A stretch of DNA of 10,128 nt from an uncultured Bacteroidota bacterium (GCA_903908015.1 CAIVQI010000023.1:1-10128), one strand, 5' to 3'. Positions 1 through 7,587 are shown, numbered from the stretch's first letter. Made by a program: numbers and translations. The notes: generated from the sequence alone by a model not told the origin.

Positions 1-15
1 ATTGTATGAAACCCT

Positions 16-534
16 TTATGAGGTTCGGTAATACAAGGAAATTAAAAATGCAGCGAATACCGACCACAGAAATCGCGTTATCCAAAGAAATGATGCCAAG
101 TAAGATGGCGTTGTTTCCATTATTCCATTTCGAAGTGCGTCTAATTGTTGGGCTCCATAATGCTTGACGATCGTTTCCCTACCCTGTTCTAATTCTCCCA
201 GCAATCCTTGAACATAAACCTGCCAAACCGCATCGTTTGTGGTCCACAGCCAAACAGCCAGTGAATATAACGTGGCGTTCAGCATCCCAATCCCTACTCC
301 GGCTACCCAACCATCAGTCACATTTAATTGACCATTATTGTGGTACTTGCGGTAGCGCCACAGTGCCCAAGTGAATCCGGCTATGGTGGTAACAGACAAC
401 AACAAGCGAAACTGCCCAAAAGGATTGTAACCGAATCGGAACAACACCCAGGCAAAAATCCAAGTCGCTGCAGCGGTGGTGAGTCCAGCCTTGAACCCCA
501 CAGTATGCATCAAAAAACGAAATCGCTCACGCAT
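16..534 (-). CDS. DUF4199 family integral membrane protein
   Basis: With the start at 534 the product is 172 residues, the usual size of DUF4199 proteins. It has four predicted membrane helices at about 13-34, 41-60, 75-98 and 144-168. Between helices 2 and 3 is the family-typical polar stretch RKYHNNGQL..DGW (62-76), and between helices 3 and 4 an amphipathic charged segment with LLGELEQGRETIV (111-123). The function of the family is unknown; it is largely confined to Bacteroidota and should sit in the inner membrane. The ATG at 534 is preferred over the in-frame ATG at 606 because it lies 2 bp after the upstream stop, whereas 606 would force a 70-bp overlap and add 24 unhydrophobic residues without family support. 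Stop TAA is at 18-16. The remaining 15 bp to the edge are non-coding here. By synteny a glycosyltransferase or similar gene may follow, but that is recall only. Confidence 0.88.
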   Translation of the reverse strand: MRERFRFLMHTVGFKAGLTTAAATWIFAWVLFRFGYNPFGQFRLLLSVTTIAGFTWALWRYRKYHNNGQLNVTDGWVAGVGIGMLNATLYSLAVWLWTTNDAVWQVYVQGLLGELEQGRETIVKHYGAQQLDALRNGIMETTPSYLASFLWITRFLWSVFAAFLISLYYRTS

Positions 535-536
535 GA

Positions 537-1403
537 TCAACCAGCTTGGTTGGGGCCATAAAATGTGCGCTGCAATGCGTTGGGGCGCATATGCTCCGGA
601 AAGCACCAGCTTGCCTTAAGCGCTGTTGTGAGGCACATATAGATTGGAAGTACTTGGTTTTCGAGCCTTCGGGCCGAAAATATTGGTCCTATTCCTTGTT
701 GAGGATCCGACGGATCCTTGAAAAAGCACATCATTCCGGGTAGAAGGCCCTCCAAAGGGGTGTCTACAGCGGCCCTGATACTTTCCTGAATCAACTGGCC
801 ATAGGGTCGATCTAAATAAGGTGCTTGTTGAATCAAAACTTCAAAAACCCCGAGATCATCCTGTAAATCAAAATCCTCATCGGTCAGGAAAGCGTCCACA
901 AAATCATTCAAATCAGCTTCTAATCCGGACGCATTCACTTCCTGAATGTACATCAATACGGTCAATAATTCACTTCCCCTGTCGGACAACATTTCTTCAT
1001 CGGACAACCAAGCATCACTCAATTCGCCTTGGGCCCCCTCAATACTGAGCCAATGAGTATAACAAATGTCAAATAAATAACGAGCCGAATCATCATCCAT
1101 CAAATAACGAGCAGAGAATGCATCGAGTTGTGATACACGGCTACGCAACGACCCGGTACTGTTCCACACGTTTAAAAGAAACTGATCCCAAATCAACGCC
1201 ACACTACCTTCCTCCTCATTCACCGCTTGAATGGCCACGGCCAGTACAGAATGACCCAGCACGGATGCGGGATTAAATTCAGACCCGGTGGTTGGCGCAA
1301 AATCACCCGTTCTCACCCAATTAGACTCATCTGAGAAGGGGGTAATGTCACGCATCAAGAGTCCGGAAAACAGCGCTTCGGCTGCCAATTGCCAGTGTTG
1401 CAT
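537..1403 (-). CDS. Uncharacterised acidic protein
   Basis: I do not recognise this 288-residue product. It has no signal peptide and no membrane helix, so it is probably cytoplasmic. It looks mainly helical in its middle and is strongly acidic there: residues 161-183 hold 10 Asp/Glu out of 23, and LSDEEMLSD lies at 133-141. SARYL occurs twice, nine residues apart (97-101 and 106-110), within a possible helical hairpin. The C-terminal third carries cysteines (C226, C257, C267) without a metal-binding pattern. Its reality is supported by exact fitting between neighbours: its ATG overlaps the dihydroorotase-like stop (TGATG) and its TGA lies 2 bp before the preferred start of the DUF4199 gene. 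Overlap suggests translational coupling with the dihydroorotase-like protein and hence a possible partnership. No function is assigned. Confidence 0.8.
   Translation of the reverse strand: MQHWQLAAEALFSGLLMRDITPFSDESNWVRTGDFAPTTGSEFNPASVLGHSVLAVAIQAVNEEEGSVALIWDQFLLNVWNSTGSLRSRVSQLDAFSARYLMDDDSARYLFDICYTHWLSIEGAQGELSDAWLSDEEMLSDRGSELLTVLMYIQEVNASGLEADLNDFVDAFLTDEDFDLQDDLGVFEVLIQQAPYLDRPYGQLIQESIRAAVDTPLEGLLPGMMCFFKDPSDPQQGIGPIFSARRLENQVLPIYMCLTTALKASWCFPEHMRPNALQRTFYGPNQAG
1075..1112 (-). repeat. Short in-frame direct repeat inside the acidic protein gene
   Basis: The 11-mer AAATAACGAGC (plus-strand reading) occurs at 1075-1085 and 1102-1112, exactly 27 bp apart, so the copies are in frame and encode the two SARYL motifs of the acidic protein. 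It is either a small local duplication or a repeated helical motif. Only the first 11 bases are identical, so it is not a recent tandem duplication of the whole unit. Confidence 0.55.
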
Positions 1404-2668
1404 CAGGCTAAATAAGTTTGTTTTTTAAACACGACCGCACGTATGCGCCCAGAAAATGCTCGTCCATGATAGGGCAAGTTGACTCCTTGTGTAGCACATT
1501 GGCTTCGGTTGAATACTGTTTGTTCAGCCCGATCAAACACCAGAACCTCCGCTTCCGACCCAGTCTCCATTCGACTTTGTACAATACCCAAACGACCTGC
1601 CGGCTTGGCGGTGAGGGCTTCAATGGCCATGTCTAATTCCTCTTCTTTAGAAAACACCGAGAGAACCTGTAAAAAAACCGCTTCAAGTGATGCCATTCCG
1701 TATTCTGCACGGGCAAATTCTACATTTTTACCTTGTTCATCTTCGGGCATGTGATCCGAACAAATTACATCAATACTGCCGTCAACAATGCCCAAACGCA
1801 ACTGCTCGCGATCTAAACGCGACCTGAGTGGTGGCCAAAGTTTATAGTCGGTCTCGAACCGCTGTACGTCTTCATCGCAATGAAACAGATGGGCTGAAGA
1901 AACCCCGCAAGTCACGTCCAATCCCGCCGCTCGTGCTTCACGTATATGCTTCAAAGAAGCGGCGCTGCTCAATTTTGTAAAATGCAATTGCCCACCGAAA
2001 TAGGCGAGTATCGCTAAATCGCGCGCCACTTGAATATGCTCCGCCAAATCAGGAATGCCCTTCAGGCCCAGGCGCAGACTCATTTGTCCTTCATGCATGA
2101 GCCCACCACGCGCCAAATCACGACAAATCGGCACAAGTTGTACCGGACAATCCAACTGTCTGGCATATTGAAGTGCTAGGCCCAGGCTACGGGCTGATTC
2201 CATCGGGGCATCCGCTTGAGAGAACATACGCGCCCCCGCACGCTTGAGATCATACATCTCAGTAATCTCTTGCCCTTTCAAATCGCGTGTTAAAGCAGCA
2301 GCAACATAGACCTCAACCGGCAGCGATTTTGCAAGCTGATACACAGCCTCAACCTCACCCCTACTCTGCAGCATTGGATGCGTATCGGGCTGAATCAAAA
2401 CCCGAGTAAAACCACCCCGGAAAGCGGCAAGTGCCCCACTGCTGAGCGTTTCCTTGTATTCATGGCCAGGCTCCCTAAATCGCGCGCATGTATCGACCCA
2501 ACCCGGACACATCCACAAATCTTGACCTACTATTTCCTGTGCCTCACCCAAGTTTAAATTCTCTCCCATCTCAACGATTGTACCATTCAAAACACGAACA
2601 TCTGTACGCTGACCATGAAGCCTCGCGCCTTTTTGGGTAATCCTCGTTGACCTGAACAATAAGTGCAT
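1403..2668 (-). CDS. Dihydroorotase-like protein lacking most metal ligands
   Basis: The 421-residue amidohydrolase-fold protein aligns over its full length with type I dihydroorotases. Landmarks are PGWVDTCARFREPG (55-68), GLMHEGQMSLRLGLKGIP (189-206), YKLWPPLR (275-282) and VICSDHMP (301-308). Length is normal for the family (about 420-430). Key catalytic positions are changed. The DxHxH zinc motif reads D59-T-C61-A-R63. The Asp after FS is Q151. The position of the HCED histidine is I181 (ICRD). The HVS histidine is K232 (TKLSS). MPNT reads QPDT (93-96). Retained are R65, E66, P67, G68 and D305. The protein is therefore unlikely to hydrolyse dihydroorotate. Databases often name such Bacteroidota homologues 'dihydroorotase', and from memory similar losses occur in them. 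Start ATG 2668 is fixed by an in-frame TAG three codons upstream. The TGA stop overlaps the next start (TGATG). No pyrimidine genes are nearby. Likely role: structural or ligand-binding. Confidence 0.9.
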   Translation of the reverse strand: MHLLFRSTRITQKGARLHGQRTDVRVLNGTIVEMGENLNLGEAQEIVGQDLWMCPGWVDTCARFREPGHEYKETLSSGALAAFRGGFTRVLIQPDTHPMLQSRGEVEAVYQLAKSLPVEVYVAAALTRDLKGQEITEMYDLKRAGARMFSQADAPMESARSLGLALQYARQLDCPVQLVPICRDLARGGLMHEGQMSLRLGLKGIPDLAEHIQVARDLAILAYFGGQLHFTKLSSAASLKHIREARAAGLDVTCGVSSAHLFHCDEDVQRFETDYKLWPPLRSRLDREQLRLGIVDGSIDVICSDHMPEDEQGKNVEFARAEYGMASLEAVFLQVLSVFSKEEELDMAIEALTAKPAGRLGIVQSRMETGSEAEVLVFDRAEQTVFNRSQCATQGVNLPYHGRAFSGRIRAVVFKKQTYLA

Positions 2669-2686
2669 GTGTAGCTAATCGAAAGG

Positions 2687-4720
2687 TTAAGTCATCAAGC
2701 GCACCAAAAACATCTCCAAAAGCAAACATAGCAAAACGCCAGCAAGTAGCCACCGCCATAAGGTGGAGGCTCCGGCCTCTGCCAATATGCCGCCGGCGAC
2801 CGACGAATCCTTGATGACATAGCTATTCCACCCCCGCTCCTTAGACATATCGACCAGTGACTCGGGCGACCAATACTGGAGGCGCGACTCATCTGATGAA
2901 GCATTAAGCGCCACCATTTCTCCGCCGAGTGGTTGTCCGTCGAGCATTACATCGTAATGCCCCGGTTCTAAGATCCCATCCATGATGCCCAAACTCAGTC
3001 GATTTCCCTGCCTTTGTATTTGCGGAATCAACTTTTGCGAACCATTGACCAATGAAATGAGTCCGTCGGGCCTCATCCCGGGTGCATTGAGTTCAATCCG
3101 GGGTGTTGCACCCAATCGCCAGGAAGATGGAACATGGCCTCCCGACATCAAAACAGCTCTGTATAATGTAGGCACCCACAAAGCCTGCTCAGGAAAATCC
3201 GTCCATTCCTTGACTGGCGCACTCAGCAAGATGAGCATTTGGCCCGCGCCTACCCTCCTTCGTACCAGCCATGGGGAGCGATCAGACAGCTGCATAATGG
3301 TATAGTCATCGGGTAAAAGGGAGGCTGACCAATATTTTGAAACACCCGGAAGCGCCAATTGCTCCGGAATTCGCTCGAAGGTCTCCTGATAAAGTGGGTC
3401 CTGAACTTCAATTCGGGCTACCTGCTGTTTTTGTGACACCACCTGAAGACATGATCCCCCGCCCGTAGCGGCAAGCAGTGTGTTGGTGGCGGAGGGATCA
3501 GTGCCGCCAGATGGCAACACCACCACTGACGCCCCTTGCTGCATTTTATCCACAAGGGCGGTTAACAAGCCTGAGCTGATCTGAGACAAACGATCTAAGA
3601 TAATCCCCCTTGAGGAAGCCAGCTGGGTATAATCGATGTTTAGCCGCGAAGCCACTTGGTAACTCATGAAATCATCCCCGGAAAACAAACCTGTGATGTA
3701 GGGGCTTGCTTCAGCATCTGTGAGGTGTAGTAGTGGAAAACGATCCGCCACTTCCAGGCGCATATACCAATGCCGGTCATAATCGAGACCCGACTCCTCC
3801 ACTGATAATCGCGCGGCCATGATTCCCGCTTTACTGGGAGTAAACCCGAGCGTGTCACGCGCTGTTCCGTAGGCAGGGACGTCTAAGGTCGACAACCCCT
3901 TCTGTGCGCCCTCCATCTCGAGCAGTACCCGAACACCCTCGGCATCGCGGCTACCCCCATTTCGAACAACCAGGATGAGACGGGCCGTTTGACCTGTCTG
4001 CAACAATGGTTGATCGACATAAGCCGTGTCGATATAGACATGGGCAAAGGGCGCTGGACGAAACTGAAGTAGGTGTACTTCCTCCAAAGTATCTGTTGGG
4101 ATATCCGCTAAGGGGTATGACGATTCCTGGAAATCACCCAACCAATATAGGCGCGCCTGCTGTGCAACTCCTGAATAGCGAATCAAATCCAGCTGCCTTT
4201 CTCGTATTTGATGGAGGGGACGCACGCCAGACGTGATGGTCACTTGCCCCAACGCCTGAATAAACTCATCTCGCCCCAACCATCGTTGACTGCCCGGTGC
4301 GAGTTCGTGCGTCATCAACTGAAATTGATCGGTTGCAGGCAATTGCTGGGCCAATGAACGCGCAGCCTCACGCGCCTGCTCCAATAATATACCGTCTTCA
4401 CCCGCCAGCGACATGCTTGGTGAATTGTCAACAAAAACAGAATGGTAGCCCTTGCGAAGCGATGCATCACCGTTTCCGTCCGTACTCCATTCCGGACGTG
4501 CAAATGCCAGAACCATCAATACAATGGCCAAAGTGCGGCAGGCCAGAATCAAAAGATGTTTGAGGTGACTGCGCTTACGGTTTTGCTCGCGGATCTCTTT
4601 GAGCAAACTCACGTTGCTAAACAATACCCGTTTCGGCGCTCTGAAGCTAAATAAATGGACAACCAGGGGGACAAGGGCTAGGAAAAGACCCCAAAGGGCC
4701 GCCGGTTGGGCAAATTGCAT
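2687..4720 (-). CDS. BatA-domain vWA membrane protein
   Basis: The 677-residue inner-membrane protein begins with a classical BatA N-terminal domain: helix 1 (about 8-26) ending in VVHLFSFRAPKRVLFSNV, then helix 2 (about 54-75) ending in FARPEW. A von Willebrand A-like domain follows (about 92-220) with a MIDAS-type DNSPS motif at 98-102 and LGDFQ at 194-198. Residues 226-325 look like an Ig/CARDB-type beta domain, and 326-420 resemble the GATase-like alpha/beta region seen in long Bacteroidota BatA proteins. A C-terminal membrane helix spans about 655-675, so most of the protein should face the periplasm. vWA/MIDAS domains usually mediate metal-dependent protein contacts. The classical aerotolerance partners (MoxR ATPase, BatB-BatE) are not in the window, so an aerotolerance role should not be assumed. 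Start ATG 4720 follows a -7 promoter element and gives the canonical BatA N-terminus. Stop TAA lies 18 bp before the dihydroorotase-like gene. Confidence 0.92.
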   Translation of the reverse strand: MQFAQPAALWGLFLALVPLVVHLFSFRAPKRVLFSNVSLLKEIREQNRKRSHLKHLLILACRTLAIVLMVLAFARPEWSTDGNGDASLRKGYHSVFVDNSPSMSLAGEDGILLEQAREAARSLAQQLPATDQFQLMTHELAPGSQRWLGRDEFIQALGQVTITSGVRPLHQIRERQLDLIRYSGVAQQARLYWLGDFQESSYPLADIPTDTLEEVHLLQFRPAPFAHVYIDTAYVDQPLLQTGQTARLILVVRNGGSRDAEGVRVLLEMEGAQKGLSTLDVPAYGTARDTLGFTPSKAGIMAARLSVEESGLDYDRHWYMRLEVADRFPLLHLTDAEASPYITGLFSGDDFMSYQVASRLNIDYTQLASSRGIILDRLSQISSGLLTALVDKMQQGASVVVLPSGGTDPSATNTLLAATGGGSCLQVVSQKQQVARIEVQDPLYQETFERIPEQLALPGVSKYWSASLLPDDYTIMQLSDRSPWLVRRRVGAGQMLILLSAPVKEWTDFPEQALWVPTLYRAVLMSGGHVPSSWRLGATPRIELNAPGMRPDGLISLVNGSQKLIPQIQRQGNRLSLGIMDGILEPGHYDVMLDGQPLGGEMVALNASSDESRLQYWSPESLVDMSKERGWNSYVIKDSSVAGGILAEAGASTLWRWLLAGVLLCLLLEMFLVRLMT

Positions 4721-4740
4721 GTTGCAAAAATATTCGTTTT
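4721..4740 (-). promoter_or_regulatory. Bacteroidota -7 promoter element (TAnnTTTG) before the batA-like gene
   Basis: On the minus strand TATTTTTG (4732-4725) matches the Bacteroidota sigma-factor -7 consensus TAnnTTTG exactly. It is followed by CAAC and the ATG at 4720. It sits in the only sizeable intergenic gap of the window, where a promoter for the downstream five-gene block would be expected. No TTG lies at the usual spacing of about 19-21 bp upstream; the nearest is 32 bp away (4767-4765), so the -33 half is weak or missing. If functional, transcription would begin at or within a few bases of the start codon, giving an almost leaderless mRNA. Confidence 0.45.
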
Positions 4741-4840
4741 TACGATTGTTGGGGTTGAATGAATCAAGATTCCACCATCATATTACCACTCCAGCTTGAT
4801 GAACTTCCGTCCTCCATGGGGCAAGCGGTAAACAAAAGAC
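4721..4840. other. 120-bp intergenic gap between HU/SPOR and batA-like genes
   Basis: This is the only gap above 20 bp in the window. On the minus strand it begins with a short T-rich run after the TAG stop and ends with the -7 element described separately. I see no convincing terminator hairpin, so read-through from the upstream genes is possible. A 17-codon ATG-initiated frame at 4817-4764 has no supporting feature. No riboswitch or tRNA-like structure is evident. Confidence 0.6.
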
Positions 4841-5833
4841 CTAATTCATCGGATTCGGGTGCGGTGACGTCTCCAGTAGCCAGGCATCGGGGTGAATGTT
4901 GGCACGAATCAATTGCAGAAAAGAATCCACCTCCTCTGCCCGGCTCACAGATATTTTGGCCCCCACCCGGATTAATCCACCAGATGTTAAGTCGACAACC
5001 ACAGGTTCATATCCGGCCCTTTTCAGTTGCCATTCTTGGCGCTCTGCATTACGTTTAGACAAAAAGCATCCTACCACCACAACTGCTTCAACTGGAAGAA
5101 CATTTGTTGAACCAAAAGTCATTAAACTATCACTTTTGGGCGCGACACGAACAGACGTTGCAGCGTCCACAGCTCCGTCTTCAACTGCCGAATCAATGGG
5201 TGGGTATAATCGAGGAAAATCGGGCAAAAGCGATGAATCATGTCGGACACTTACTTCTCCAACTCCGGCTTGTTGCACATCGTAGAATATGTTATACTGA
5301 AAAAATAAGTATAAAGCCGGACCCAAAATCATGAACCAAAGCGCCGCACGACCGATGATGCTCCAGTTCCATTTCACAACATCATTTTTTCTTCGCATAC
5401 CCGCATTGGGCGACTCACTCGTTGCTTGTTGTAAGCCTGCACGGTTGGGTGGCACTATGGCTGGAAAACGGTATGATGCCAAGAAATGCACCAATAGAGG
5501 GTGTTCGGGCTCCAGGCGCCCTTCTCCAACTCCGGCAGGCACTATAGTACCCAATCCTTGCAACTCAAACGCCTGTGTCCAATCGACTGGCACTTCATCA
5601 AGCAAAACAGATGATGGATGGGGCCACTGGCTCAAAGCCTCATGCGTCCCGGGATTAATCACGACCCTATTCAAATACCAGCGTATCAGTGGGGGTTCCA
5701 GTTTGCGGCTCAAGGCTGACTGTTGAACGCCGTCTCGCTTCTTATAGAATACCCCCAAACCAGGTACGTAAACGCCAGAAGTAGCGGTAAGTAACTGTAT
5801 GGCGAGTTCGTTAATAGCGTGGTCTCGATTCAT
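4841..5833 (-). CDS. CCDC81-like HU domain / transmembrane helix / SPOR domain protein
   Basis: The 330-residue single-pass membrane protein links a cytoplasmic HU-like module to a periplasmic peptidoglycan-binding module. Residues 1-60 fit the bacterial CCDC81-like HU domain, with the hallmark VYVPGLGVF (21-29). About 85-125 looks like the second HU-like module (LQGLGTIVP, then PLLVHFLASYRF). A basic stretch (MRRKNDVVK, 146-154) precedes one membrane helix (about 157-180), so by the positive-inside rule the N-terminus is cytoplasmic and the C-terminus periplasmic. A low-complexity linker follows, then a SPOR domain (about 249-321): VVVVGCFLSKRNAER, GLIRVGAK and a PDAWLL ending. SPOR domains bind denuded glycan strands at division septa. 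The family is common in Bacteroidota. Start ATG 5833 lies 2 bp after the barrel gene; stop TAG. Architecture confidence is high. DNA binding by the HU part is not established, since protein binding is also plausible. Confidence 0.92.
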   Translation of the reverse strand: MNRDHAINELAIQLLTATSGVYVPGLGVFYKKRDGVQQSALSRKLEPPLIRWYLNRVVINPGTHEALSQWPHPSSVLLDEVPVDWTQAFELQGLGTIVPAGVGEGRLEPEHPLLVHFLASYRFPAIVPPNRAGLQQATSESPNAGMRRKNDVVKWNWSIIGRAALWFMILGPALYLFFQYNIFYDVQQAGVGEVSVRHDSSLLPDFPRLYPPIDSAVEDGAVDAATSVRVAPKSDSLMTFGSTNVLPVEAVVVVGCFLSKRNAERQEWQLKRAGYEPVVVDLTSGGLIRVGAKISVSRAEEVDSFLQLIRANIHPDAWLLETSPHPNPMN

Positions 5834-5835
5834 TT

Positions 5836-7581
5836 TTACAAAGTGCGGCGTACCCCTGCCAATAGCTGTGTACCAAAAGTGGGGTAACCAAACCAGCGAA
5901 AATAATGAACAGACGCGAGATTACCGCCACGCAGGAAGAAATCAAAGCCTGGACGATGCTGATAGGTCAAATTCAGGTTTATGTTATGAAATTCGGGTAA
6001 TTGCTGATGAGGAAAACCCAGCGAATCGGTGGGCTGTGACACAAAAATTCCGTTGAGATAGACCCACTCCGCTCGTATGGTCAGTTTCTCGGTGGGTGAC
6101 CATTGTATGGCCGTCGCACTCCTCAACGTTGGTGTCATCCATGGATGAGAAAGGCTATCTGGTGTTGGCTGGGTATAATCGATGTTTGAGGAAAACCTCC
6201 ATGACCTACCCCAAACTTGTTCCAATCCACCAGAAACAGACCACTCCGTAGCTGCATCATAGACTGGTTGCATCCTATTGAAGGAGTCAACCTGATTCAT
6301 TATAAAAAATGCATCTTGAAGCCTCCGGATCGATGCCCTGAATCGGTAGTGCAGTCCAGCCCCAAGCTGTCCGCGGGCACCTGAAAAAACTTCAGCCCTA
6401 TTGATGGTGTTTCGTATATGTGGATTTGATGCCAAGAACGGATTAAGACGGGTAATATCATCCAAAGAAACCCGCTCCACATCACCAGTGATGCCCATGA
6501 AAACCCGATGCCTTTGGTTCACCGAAGGCAAAGCCCCTTCGATGTGTGGAAACAACGCCGGCTTTGAAACTTCATCGGTTCTTTGCACGACCAATTGAAA
6601 GCCCGTAGCCATCTCCCAACGGCCCAATTGAAAGCGCATTCGATCGCGCAACCAGACCACGTGCCTCAATTCGCCAATGCCTGCATCGGGAGGCTCAGGG
6701 ATCAAATCCTGGAAACGTGTCTGGTCGACAATCAATTCTATTGTATTCGCACCGATACCGAGTTTACCCTCCAGATCTGCTGACAGTCTTAGGTTCCGTT
6801 CGTTTTGTCCCCATGAGTCGGAAAGCGTATATCCCGATACCCTTCCGCCCAACAACCAGCTGCCTTTACGCAGACTGGTCCGAAAGCCGGTTTGAACACC
6901 CCACTTCTGAAACAATTGACGCCCATCAACCTGATAAAACAAAGGATCTGTGGCATCACTCCCAAATAAACTTCTGGCTCTGCGCTCATGAAACAAAGCC
7001 CCATCGATTTGGGTAGAACGACCCAGTGGTGTACTGCCATCGAGCCGCACCAAAGCATCAGCGCTCATAGCATCATTAAAAGTACGGCCATCAGTGCGAA
7101 TTGTTCCACGCGCGCCATCATGTTCAGCAAATAGCCCCCAGTCGCGTTTCTTTCCCGATGGGGAACGGTAGTCGACTGCCGCATGGGTACCCCATAAATT
7201 TCCGATCCCCGCTTCCCACCACAATCGATGAGGGACCGCCGGAGGGGCAGGAGGCAAAGCGGGCAAACTACCGGGTTTGGGCTCCCACCTGGGGGGCGCA
7301 GATACGGTCAAGGGCTCAAATCGAACCGGAACAGAATCCCCAGGCATGGTGGGGAGATCAGGGATTAGTTGCCACTTAATCGACTCCGCTAATTTCGGTT
7401 TGTAGCGCCGCACGATGACGATGGGATCGGTACTCAATCGACTGCCCCCAGTACCTGCAGTTATGGTATCCATTTGCCCGTTGACGGGGGTTGAGGGCTG
7501 CGACGAAGCGATGGTAGAAGTAAACAGAAGGACCACCACGCCTAAGCCCCTAAGATTCAAATAGGTTTTCACCGATGTCAT
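5836..7581 (-). CDS. Plugless TonB-receptor-like outer-membrane beta-barrel protein
   Basis: The 581-residue product has an N-terminal signal peptide: a hydrophobic core at about 11-24 and likely cleavage after IASS (about 27). Residues 50-95 hold a short conserved-looking segment (IVIVRRYKPKLAESIKW, then DSVPVRFEPLTV). From memory, it matches the lead-in of Flavobacteriia proteins often annotated 'TonB-dependent receptor'. A proline-rich linker follows (about 97-118). From about 120 to the end the sequence alternates polar and hydrophobic residues with many aromatics, as in amphipathic barrel strands, and the last strand ends in leucine (GTQLLAGVRRTL). The region before the barrel is too short for a TonB plug domain and no TonB box is evident, so transport by the usual TonB mechanism is doubtful. 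Start: ATG at 7581, 6 bp after the TPR gene; stop TAA, 2 bp before the HU/SPOR gene. Barrel class is fairly certain; substrate is unknown. It could equally be a structural barrel. Confidence 0.85.
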   Translation of the reverse strand: MTSVKTYLNLRGLGVVVLLFTSTIASSQPSTPVNGQMDTITAGTGGSRLSTDPIVIVRRYKPKLAESIKWQLIPDLPTMPGDSVPVRFEPLTVSAPPRWEPKPGSLPALPPAPPAVPHRLWWEAGIGNLWGTHAAVDYRSPSGKKRDWGLFAEHDGARGTIRTDGRTFNDAMSADALVRLDGSTPLGRSTQIDGALFHERRARSLFGSDATDPLFYQVDGRQLFQKWGVQTGFRTSLRKGSWLLGGRVSGYTLSDSWGQNERNLRLSADLEGKLGIGANTIELIVDQTRFQDLIPEPPDAGIGELRHVVWLRDRMRFQLGRWEMATGFQLVVQRTDEVSKPALFPHIEGALPSVNQRHRVFMGITGDVERVSLDDITRLNPFLASNPHIRNTINRAEVFSGARGQLGAGLHYRFRASIRRLQDAFFIMNQVDSFNRMQPVYDAATEWSVSGGLEQVWGRSWRFSSNIDYTQPTPDSLSHPWMTPTLRSATAIQWSPTEKLTIRAEWVYLNGIFVSQPTDSLGFPHQQLPEFHNINLNLTYQHRPGFDFFLRGGNLASVHYFRWFGYPTFGTQLLAGVRRTL

Positions 7582-7587
7582 GAGAAA

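Noticed and set aside
535..606. Upstream in-frame ATG (606) as start of the DUF4199 protein
   Set aside because: It would overlap the previous gene by 70 bp and add 24 residues without family support. The ATG at 534 follows the upstream TGA by 2 bp and gives the normal family length.
1403..2668. Reading this locus as part of a pyrimidine biosynthesis operon
   Set aside because: No other pyr gene or attenuator is present, and the dihydroorotase-like protein lacks the HxH metal motif and other ligands.
4761..4772. Inverted repeat GAATC-AA-GATTC in the intergenic gap
   Set aside because: A two-base loop cannot form a stable hairpin and no T-run follows, so it is not a terminator. As an operator it would be speculation.
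4764..4817. Small 17-codon open frame in the intergenic gap
   Set aside because: It has no ribosome-binding signal, conserved motif or plausible composition; one this short is expected by chance.
5331..5726. A 131-codon plus-strand open frame opposite the HU/SPOR gene
   Set aside because: It lies wholly antisense to a gene with clear HU and SPOR motifs, and its translation shows no recognisable domain and a composition typical of a reverse-strand shadow.
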